Source: Planctomycetaceae bacterium
GTDB taxonomy: Bacteria; Planctomycetota; Planctomycetia; Pirellulales; Thermoguttaceae
Assembly (NCBI GenBank): GCA_031283825.1
Contig: JAITAZ010000319.1
Span: forward strand, 1-5,130
Length of the DNA: 5,130 bases
Direction: 5' to 3'
The translations under genes and the position numbers were made by a program. Shown piece by piece: positions 1 through 4,391 of this stretch; positions within the stretch are counted from its first letter, which is position 1; every line of letters begins with the position of its first letter. Under the pieces are notes generated by a model, which worked only from the letters and a program-made list of their open reading frames with translations, did no database searches and was not told where the DNA came from.

Positions 1-7
1 ATTTTAT

Positions 8-110
8 TGATATTAAAATCGTCATTGCCATTCTCCGCGAATATCCGTTGAATCCGTATTATCCGCGTTTAAAAATTCCCCGTATTATCCGCGTTTAAAA
101 AATTCCGCTG
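8..110 (+). repeat. Dispersed intergenic repeat, copy A
   Basis: This is one of three related non-coding segments; the others are at 2607-2712 (inverted) and 2843-2949. Copies A and C share a 5' part reading ATATTAAAATCG(T/C)CAT, then TCTCCGCGA or TTTCCGCGA. Both end in two tandem units of ATTATCCGCGTTTAAAA. In copy A these units lie at 58-75 and 84-102, a period of 26 bp. A TCCG core also recurs every 9-10 bp at 34, 44, 53 and 62. No reading frame explains it. Its style recalls the short TCCGCG/TCCGTG tandem repeats scattered between genes in many environmental genomes, but that is recollection only. Function is unknown. Confidence 0.8.
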
Positions 111-140
111 ATATATTACCAAATATTTTTTGTGCGGTAA

Positions 141-168
141 TTGACAAGCAGAATTTCAACTGGATAAT
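141..168 (+). promoter_or_regulatory. Sigma-70-type promoter candidate for the ABC permease
   Basis: A perfect -35 hexamer TTGACA (141-146) is followed after 16 bp by GATAAT (163-168), a 5 of 6 match to the -10 consensus. An overlapping choice, TAATAT at 165-170, gives an 18-bp spacer. Transcription would start near 174-177 and leave a leader of about 255 nt before the permease ATG. Two further TTGACA hexamers (224-229, 279-284) have no convincing -10 partner. This is the best promoter seen in the window. The call rests on consensus match alone, and such matches occur by chance in AT-rich DNA. Confidence 0.5.
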
Positions 169-177
169 ATCACGCCT

Positions 178-197
178 TGTAATCAAAATTGATTACA
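178..197. promoter_or_regulatory. Perfect dyad TGTAATCA-N4-TGATTACA, possible operator
   Basis: Two 8-bp arms are exact reverse complements separated by AAAT. The dyad begins about 10 bp after the -10 hexamer of the candidate promoter, so it would cover roughly +3 to +22. That is a classic position for a repressor operator; as RNA it would instead be a hairpin at the extreme 5' end of the transcript. The length and symmetry suit a dimeric helix-turn-helix regulator (TetR, MarR or GntR type), but no regulator gene is in the window and I do not assign a family. Confidence 0.5.
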
Positions 198-292
198 CGT
201 TTTTTCATTTTGAGGTCGATTCCTTGACACGAAATCAATGAAACATTTTGCTTAAACGTTTTTGGATTGCCGTATAAATTGACAATAACTCG

Positions 293-328
293 AAATTAAA
301 TTTCACAAATATCACAGAAATTTAATTT
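293..328. promoter_or_regulatory. AT-only stem-loop in the permease leader
   Basis: The arm at 293-304 (AAATTAAATTTC) is the exact reverse complement of 317-328, with a 12-nt loop. The left arm is itself nearly all of a 13-bp palindrome (292-304). The 12-bp stem contains only one G-C pair, so it would be weak as RNA; as DNA it could be a protein site. It lies about 100 bp before the permease start. A role in regulation is inference. Confidence 0.4.
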
Positions 329-350
329 TACTAAGTTACATAACTCACTC

Positions 351-378
351 GATATATTCACTTAAAGAAAAATATATC
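351..378. promoter_or_regulatory. Second AT-rich stem-loop before the permease start
   Basis: GATATATT (351-358) and AATATATC (371-378) form an exact 8-bp inverted repeat with a 12-nt loop, the same loop length as the stem-loop at 293-328. It ends 53 nt before the permease ATG. With only one G-C pair it is thermodynamically weak, and chance is a real possibility in this AT-rich sequence. Confidence 0.3.
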
Positions 379-431
379 AACGTCAAATTAACGGCGCGAA
401 TTTCAACAAGTTTTTTTGTAACAGAATTTCT

Positions 432-2393
432 ATGATAATCGAACATAATATTCCCGCATTTATGGAATGGATTCTACCAGCAATCAAAAGCTGGTTCGAA
501 TCATTTGCAATTTTGCTCGGAGCGTCTTTAGCTATCAGCATCGTCCTTTGCCTGATTAGATACGGAATCAAAGACGCATACGTTCCATTCATTAACGCAT
601 TCAACCGCGCAATAGTAAACCTGACGTCGTTTTCAATTTTGCGCACTTGGGCAATCGCCCGATTGACAATAATCGAATCACTAAGAGGTCGAATCGTTTA
701 CATACTACTCCTGTTCGTCGGACTCCTACTATTCGCCGGATGGTTTCTCGACCCACGATCAGAAGACCCCGCAAAATATTATCTCGCATTCGTAATGTTC
801 ACTACTATGATACTCGTAATGCTAATGTCACTATTCCTCAGCTCGTTTAGCTTGCCTACAGACGTCAAAAATAAAACAATCTACGCCGTCGTAACTAAAC
901 CAGTCAGAGCCAGCGAAATCGTATTCGGGCGAATTATCGGAGTGTCCGTTATCGGTACAGTTTTCATTATTCTAATGGGAATCACAAGCTACTTATTCGT
1001 CATCAGCGAACTCCAACACTCACACGTTCTCACCGAAAAAGACGACTTGACACCAGTCTCGCTAAACGCCGATAACAACGATAACGACCCCAAACGAGTC
1101 GTCATGCGCGGCAAAACCCGCGCTACAAACGGACATCGACACGACGTCGAAATCCTCGCCGACGGAACAATCGACGTCTCCGTTGTAAACGGTCATAACC
1201 ACACAATCACAGTCGAAAAATTAGAATCTTTCACACGATACGAAGTCGGCACCGCACGCGGCTCACTACAAGCTAGAATTCCTATCTACGGAAACCTAAT
1301 ATTCAGAGACGGAGACGGAAGCGATAAACAAAAAGGAATTAACGTCGGACACGAATGGGAATACCGCTCCTACATCGGAGGAAGAACAAGCGAAACAACC
1401 GCAAATGAAGAATCAGCAATTTTCGTTTTCAATAATCTTAAAGAAAATATGTTTCCCAAGTCAAAAGAAGCATTTCAATACGGTCTGCCAATCGAAATGA
1501 CAGTCGGTGTATTCAGAACCGTAAAAGCAAATATCGAAAAACCCGTTTACGCAAGCTTGTCAGTGCGAAATCCCAAAACCGGATTAACAGTCGAAATAAT
1601 GACATTCGGCACAGAAGAATCAATTATTAAATCGCTAGTTATCCCTTGGACAATCACCGGCACGCCGCAAATTATCCAACGCAAAGGTCGCGTCGAAGGA
1701 AATTATTACGAAATGCCCGAATCGTCCAAAGCCGCCGAACTACGAAACGATCCAGTACTAAACGCACGCCGACAATTCGATCTGTTCAAAGATTTTATCG
1801 CAGATGGTCAAACGGAAATTTGGCTAAAATGTATAGATCGACACCAGTATATAGGTATCGCACAAGCCGATTTATACGTAAGAGCAAATAACGCATCAGT
1901 AGGACTTAATTTCGTTAAAGGATTCTACTCAATCTGGATGAGAATGATTATCGTTACCGCATTCGGCGTTTTATTCAGCACATTTTTAAGCGGACCAATC
2001 GCAATGATCTCAACAATCGGAATCATGATCGCCGGATTCTCAAAAGGATTTTTAGTTCAAATCGGTATCGGAAATATTCTCGGAGGAGGTCCGTTTGAAT
2101 CGCTGTTCAGACTAATGACACAACAAAATATGGTAACCGACCTGCCCGCCGAAAATTACTCAACTACATTCATCAAAAACGCAGACTTCATCTACGAAAG
2201 AATATTCCTATACCCAATAGGAAGAATTATCCCACCACTGTCCGACTACGGAATCTACGACCTAGCATTAGTTTCAGGTTTCGATATAACGTCAGGTTGG
2301 CTGCTAAATCACACCGTAACAACTTTCGCTTACGCACTCCCAGTTTTCTTCGTCGCATACCTAATTTTAAGCAACAGAGAACTAGCAAAATAA
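432..2393 (+). CDS. ABC-2-type transporter permease with large extracytoplasmic insert
   Basis: This 653-residue membrane protein looks like the permease of an ABC transporter of the ABC-2 class. Hydrophobic segments are visible at about 23-42, 88-106, 117-140, 168-191, 503-520, 523-545 and 628-646. Between segments four and five lies a hydrophilic, beta-rich region of roughly 310 residues (192-500), presumably outside the cytoplasmic membrane. It contains two GHxH motifs, GHRH (234-237) and GHNH (254-257). The stretch VTKPVRASEIVFGR (154-167) just before segment four is typical of this family, where cytoplasmic loops contact the ATPase. The C-terminus NRELAK is cytoplasmic-like. The ATG at 432 is chosen because the next Met (residue 11) would shorten the N-terminal region; no Shine-Dalgarno sequence precedes it. 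The ATPase subunit is not in the window, so the gene is either at the end of an operon or a stand-alone half. The substrate is unknown. I place it from memory among planctomycete permeases; the class is fairly sure, the function is not. Confidence 0.8.
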   Translation: MIIEHNIPAFMEWILPAIKSWFESFAILLGASLAISIVLCLIRYGIKDAYVPFINAFNRAIVNLTSFSILRTWAIARLTIIESLRGRIVYILLLFVGLLLFAGWFLDPRSEDPAKYYLAFVMFTTMILVMLMSLFLSSFSLPTDVKNKTIYAVVTKPVRASEIVFGRIIGVSVIGTVFIILMGITSYLFVISELQHSHVLTEKDDLTPVSLNADNNDNDPKRVVMRGKTRATNGHRHDVEILADGTIDVSVVNGHNHTITVEKLESFTRYEVGTARGSLQARIPIYGNLIFRDGDGSDKQKGINVGHEWEYRSYIGGRTSETTANEESAIFVFNNLKENMFPKSKEAFQYGLPIEMTVGVFRTVKANIEKPVYASLSVRNPKTGLTVEIMTFGTEESIIKSLVIPWTITGTPQIIQRKGRVEGNYYEMPESSKAAELRNDPVLNARRQFDLFKDFIADGQTEIWLKCIDRHQYIGIAQADLYVRANNASVGLNFVKGFYSIWMRMIIVTAFGVLFSTFLSGPIAMISTIGIMIAGFSKGFLVQIGIGNILGGGPFESLFRLMTQQNMVTDLPAENYSTTFIKNADFIYERIFLYPIGRIIPPLSDYGIYDLALVSGFDITSGWLLNHTVTTFAYALPVFFVAYLILSNRELAK

Positions 2394-2402
2394 ATCAATC
2401 TC

Positions 2403-2414
2403 GTAACCGTTCAC
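2403..2414 (-). repeat. 12-bp motif GTGAACGGTTAC, inverted copy
   Basis: GTAACCGTTCAC here is the exact reverse complement of 2938-2949. Related copies are GTGAACAGTTAC (2585-2596, one mismatch) and AACCGTTCAC (2605-2614). This copy begins ten bases after the permease stop codon. Together with the copy at 2585-2596 it brackets the 82-nt hairpin as an inverted pair. Function is unknown; it may mark the edge of a repeat element. Confidence 0.65.
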
Positions 2415-2468
2415 AGAATTTTTTATTTTTTATCGCAAAACTAAAACGCGAATAGTTACAAATTAACA

Positions 2469-2550
2469 AATATAGAGACACAATGCCTTGCGCCTCATTG
2501 TTCGATCAAAAGATCACCGATTGAGACGCAAAGCATTGCGCCTCTACATT
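2469..2550 (-). repeat. 82-nt near-perfect hairpin (palindromic repeat)
   Basis: Arms 2469-2497 and 2522-2550 pair over 29 positions with 24 Watson-Crick pairs. The same register continues to an inner 4-bp GATC stem (2504-2507 with 2512-2515) closed by an AAAA loop, leaving a small internal loop around 2498-2503 and 2516-2521. All five arm mismatches (2472/2547, 2478/2541, 2480/2539, 2487/2532, 2493/2526) are A-C on the + strand and so G-U wobbles in a - strand RNA. Each arm is also a quasi-palindrome (GAGACGCAA...TTGCGCCTC at 2523-2544) that could fold alone into a 9-position stem. The arms resemble the GAGACGCAATGC-type palindromic repeats I recall from cyanobacteria and other genomes. It lies 76 bp after the permease stop and lacks a following T tract, so it is not a simple terminator. 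Confidence 0.8.
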
Positions 2551-2573
2551 GGGTTTAACAATTCAAATCCGAA

Positions 2574-2624
2574 TTTAAAAACCCGTGAACAGTTACCAAA
2601 TTTAAACCGTTCACAGGTTTTAAA
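2574..2624 (-). repeat. Second hairpin, overlapping the edge of repeat copy B
   Basis: The arm TTTAAAAACCCGTGAAC (2574-2590) pairs with 2609-2624, giving 15 Watson-Crick pairs, one bulged A (2577) and one mismatch (2584/2615). Three further inner pairs (2592-2594 with 2605-2607) follow after a second mismatch (2591/2608), leaving a 10-nt loop. Both mismatches are A-C on the + strand and would be G-U in a - strand RNA, as in the neighbouring 82-nt hairpin. It contains two opposed copies of the GTGAAC motif. The role is unknown. Confidence 0.65.
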
Positions 2625-2712
2625 CACGGATAGTGGGGGGATTTTTAAACGCGGATAATTCGGATTTTTTTGGTGAATACGGATAATCGCGGAGAAAACA
2701 AATGATGATTTT
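2607..2712 (-). repeat. Dispersed intergenic repeat, copy B (inverted)
   Basis: Read on the - strand, this segment runs AAAATCATCATTTG, TCTCCGCGATTATCCGTAT, ATCCGAATTATCCGCGTTTAAAA, a C-run, ACTATCCGTGTTTAAAAC and CTGTGAACGG. It matches copy C element for element, and copy A over most of its length. It faces copy C across a 130-bp AT-rich spacer, so B and C form an inverted pair about 340 bp from end to end (2607-2949). No reading frame of merit is present. Confidence 0.75.
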
Positions 2713-2842
2713 GTGTGATAGAAGTCAATAATTTTAGGGATAAAAGGGGAATGCAAGAAATTATTAAATACTAACTAACCTAAATAAATAATTGACTAGA
2801 CAAATCAACTATAACTAAATATACCTAAATTAAATAATTTTA
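2713..2842. other. AT-rich spacer between inverted repeat copies
   Basis: This stretch is strongly AT-rich and shows no credible gene. It contains several TAACTA/CTAAAT-like short repeats (about 2770-2826) and a TTGACT (2792-2797) without a good -10 partner. I see no transposase fragment. Its position between two inverted repeat copies gives the layout of a small non-autonomous element, but nothing in the spacer itself confirms that. Confidence 0.4.
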
Positions 2843-2949
2843 TGAATATTAAAATCGCCATTTGCATTTTCCGCGATTATCTGTCATATCCGAATTATCC
2901 GCGTTTAAAAAATCCCCCATTATCCGCGTTTAAAACCGTGAACGGTTAC
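2843..2949 (+). repeat. Dispersed intergenic repeat, copy C
   Basis: The segment has the same order of elements as copy A: ATATTAAAATCGCCATTTGC, then TTTTCCGCGATTATCTGTC, then two ATTATCCGCGTTTAAAA units at 2895-2910 and 2919-2935 (period about 25 bp). It ends with ACCGTGAACGGTTAC, which includes the 12-bp motif (2938-2949) and a small AACCG-TGAA-CGGTT hairpin (2934-2947). It finishes about 80 bp before the thioredoxin ATG, so it may lie between that gene's promoter and start, or just upstream of the promoter. No clear promoter is visible in 2950-3032. Confidence 0.78.
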
Positions 2950-3032
2950 CAAGTTTTTAATATGCGCAACAGAAAATCAATTTTTAATTGTTTGCGTTTG
3001 AAATTTAAATCAATTTGACATTATTACAAAAA

Positions 3033-3350
3033 ATGATACAAGAATTTACAGAATCGAATTTTGATTCGGAAGTTATTCGGGCAACAGTTCCGGTGTTGGT
3101 AGATTTTTCATCCAAGACCTGCGGACCTTGCCGCGCTCTTCTGCCCGCGCTAGAACAATTGTCAGCCGAATATAAAGACGAAATAAAAATCGGTAAAGTT
3201 GATGTCTCCTTATTTCCGTTACTCGGAGCAAAGTTTGGAGTCGAAATGTTGCCGACATTGGTGTTTTTCAATAATGGAAACGTCGTTGATCGCCTAATCG
3301 GTCTTCAACCAATAAACAAAATTAAAAACGCAATCGAAGAGATTGAATAA
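3033..3350 (+). CDS. Thioredoxin with TCGPC active site
   Basis: This 105-residue protein is a small cytoplasmic thiol-disulfide oxidoreductase, the usual size for thioredoxin. The redox motif is CGPC (C30-C33), preceded by Thr29 where most thioredoxins have Trp. Other family landmarks are in place: buried Asp24, VDVS after the central strand (56-59), the cis-proline in LPTLVFF (Pro74) and Gly90 near the C-terminus. The ATG at 3033 is preferred over an in-frame TTG at 3015 because it gives the standard N-terminus MIQEFTESNF; the TTG would add six residues. Neither start has a Shine-Dalgarno sequence. The stop is five bases before ridA, so the two genes are almost certainly co-transcribed. Reduction by thioredoxin reductase is expected from the family; the reductase is not in the window. 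Confidence 0.9.
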   Translation: MIQEFTESNFDSEVIRATVPVLVDFSSKTCGPCRALLPALEQLSAEYKDEIKIGKVDVSLFPLLGAKFGVEMLPTLVFFNNGNVVDRLIGLQPINKIKNAIEEIE

Positions 3351-3355
3351 AACTT

Positions 3356-3736
3356 ATGATAACAATCAAAACAGAAAACGCGCCCGCCGCAATCGGTCCA
3401 TATTCGCAAGGAATTATTGCAAACGGCTTGCTTTTCACCGCCGGACAAATTCCGCTTGACCCAAAAACAATGAAATTAGTCGAAGGGTCAATAGTCGAAC
3501 AAACGACGCAAGTGTTGAAAAATCTCGACGCGATTCTTGCTGAATCCGGATCGTCTTGGAGTCGAGTCGTTAAGACTACCGTTTTCTTAACCGACCTCAA
3601 TGACTTCGCCCAAATGAATAAAACTTACGCCGAACATTTAAACGATTCAAAACCCGCACGAAGCACAGTACAAGTCGCCGCACTGCCGCTCGGAGCAAAA
3701 ATCGAAATTGAACTAATCGCAGAAATCGAAAAATAA
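3356..3736 (+). CDS. ridA: RidA family enamine/imine deaminase
   Basis: A 126-residue member of the RidA (YjgF/YER057c/UK114) family. These trimeric proteins hydrolyse reactive enamines and imines such as 2-aminoacrylate, released by PLP enzymes like threonine/serine dehydratase, and so protect other PLP enzymes. The sequence has the family N-terminus TENAPAAIGPYSQG (6-19), FTAGQIPLDP (27-36), VVKTTVFLTDLNDFAQMN (71-88) and the signature PARSTVQVAALPLGAKIEIELIA (100-122). The key residues by alignment with the enterobacterial enzyme are present: Tyr16, Arg102 (carboxylate binding) and Glu117 (water activation). The residue equivalent to Cys107 of that enzyme falls within STVQVA and is not Cys. 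The start at 3356 gives the canonical N-terminus. Five bases separate it from thioredoxin and 57 from accB. Confidence 0.95.
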   Translation: MITIKTENAPAAIGPYSQGIIANGLLFTAGQIPLDPKTMKLVEGSIVEQTTQVLKNLDAILAESGSSWSRVVKTTVFLTDLNDFAQMNKTYAEHLNDSKPARSTVQVAALPLGAKIEIELIAEIEK

Positions 3737-3743
3737 ATTCATA

Positions 3744-3768
3744 TCGGCGAATTTATAACAATCGCCGA
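3744..3768. other. Short hairpin between ridA and accB
   Basis: TCGGCGA (3744-3750) and TCGCCGA (3762-3768) form an exact 7-bp GC-rich stem with an 11-nt loop, followed by TTTC and a run of A rather than T. The two arms also read as an 11 of 12 direct repeat, ATCGGCGAATTT / ATCGCCGAATTT. The lack of a T tract on the + strand argues against an intrinsic terminator there; an RNA-processing or weak attenuation site is possible. It stands out because the surrounding spacer is AT-rich. Confidence 0.35.
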
Positions 3769-3793
3769 ATTTCAAAAAAATAATAAATCACAA

Positions 3794-4309
3794 ATGACAA
3801 ATAACTCTAAAACCAAAATTCCCGACGTTTTTGATATTAACCGAATCGAAAAACTCGTCGATTTGATGAAGTCAAATGATCTTTCAGAAATAATTTTACA
3901 ACAAGCCGACATTCATATAGAACTTAAACGTAATATTACTCCGCCGATAAATTCTTTTTCCGTTCCGCAAGTTGTACATCAAACGACATCCGCCGCAACG
4001 CCGACAATCGCCGCGAAACAAGAAAATATCAGTTCAAAAGAAAACGAAAAAGAAATCGACGACAGCAAATCGCACATTATAAAAAGCCCAATGGTCGGAA
4101 CTTTTTACGCGTCGTCGAGTCCAGATTCGCCCCCGCTAGTAAAAGTCGGAGACCCCGTTACGCCCGATAAAACAATTTGCCTGATCGAAGCAATGAAAGT
4201 ATTCAACGAAATTCAAGCAGAATGCACCGGAAAAATCATTGCCATCCTAGTCAAAAACGGAGAAGCCGTTGAATACGGAAAACCACTCTTTAGAATCGCA
4301 ACAGAATAA
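3794..4309 (+). CDS. accB: Biotin carboxyl carrier protein of acetyl-CoA carboxylase
   Basis: This 171-residue protein carries biotin between the biotin carboxylase and carboxyltransferase subunits of acetyl-CoA carboxylase, the first step of fatty acid synthesis. Residues 13-47 (FDINRIEKLVDLM...LKRN) match the N-terminal region of bacterial AccB. Residues 48-93 are a charged, flexible linker rich in Ser, Thr, Ala and Lys. Residues 94-169 form the biotinyl domain: SPMVGTFY (98-105), the SPDSPPLVKVG segment matching the AccB thumb (109-119), and EAMKVFNEI with biotinylated Lys135. The thumb favours AccB over a generic biotinyl domain of another carboxylase. The ATG at 3794 gives a usual N-terminus; there is no Shine-Dalgarno sequence. 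In most bacteria accC comes next, but here an ATPase gene does. Biotin attachment would need a BirA ligase encoded elsewhere. Confidence 0.95.
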   Translation: MTNNSKTKIPDVFDINRIEKLVDLMKSNDLSEIILQQADIHIELKRNITPPINSFSVPQVVHQTTSAATPTIAAKQENISSKENEKEIDDSKSHIIKSPMVGTFYASSSPDSPPLVKVGDPVTPDKTICLIEAMKVFNEIQAECTGKIIAILVKNGEAVEYGKPLFRIATE

Positions 4310-4332
4310 AAGGTAATACTATTTCTAGCAAA

Positions 4333-4358
4333 AAATTTTTCGTCCCCCAAAAAAATTT
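4333..4358. other. Weak AT stem between accB and the ATPase gene
   Basis: AAATTTTT (4333-4340) and AAAAATTT (4351-4358) are exact inverted repeats around the loop CGTCCCCCAA. The 8-bp stem is purely A-T, so it is unlikely to terminate transcription. I list it because it is the only structure in the 82-bp gap. Whether the ATPase is read from the accB transcript cannot be decided from the sequence. Confidence 0.2.
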
Positions 4359-4391
4359 AAAACCATTTACCAAAAATGTTGGATTCAAATT

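Noticed and set aside
58..102. CRISPR-like direct repeats in copy A
   Set aside because: Only two tandem units with a spacer of under 10 bp, recurring as part of a larger dispersed repeat; no cas genes.
383..850. Several short frames on both strands in the 5' part of the permease gene, and one at 1646-1891
   Set aside because: They overlap a continuous 653-codon gene with coherent membrane segments; their translations are low-complexity Arg/Thr-rich or otherwise featureless.
2405..2431. Intrinsic terminator after the permease (T-rich stretch)
   Set aside because: The T run near 2419-2431 is not preceded by a stable GC-rich stem.
2544..2756. Open frame of 70 codons on the - strand
   Set aside because: It lies wholly across the second hairpin and repeat copy B, has no recognisable domain, and its frame is a by-product of repeat sequence.
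2792..2821. Promoter TTGACT with TAAATA in the AT-rich spacer
   Set aside because: The -10 match is poor and the site lies over 200 bp before thioredoxin with a repeat between; AT-rich DNA yields such matches by chance.
3015..3032. TTG start giving a 111-residue thioredoxin
   Set aside because: The ATG at 3033 gives the standard 105-residue length and family N-terminus; nothing supports the extra six residues.
3005..3271. Open frames on the - strand opposite thioredoxin (also 3073-3258)
   Set aside because: They are antisense to a clearly recognised thioredoxin and show no family resemblance.
3322..3600. Open frame on the - strand opposite ridA
   Set aside because: It is antisense to a textbook RidA sequence and has no domain.
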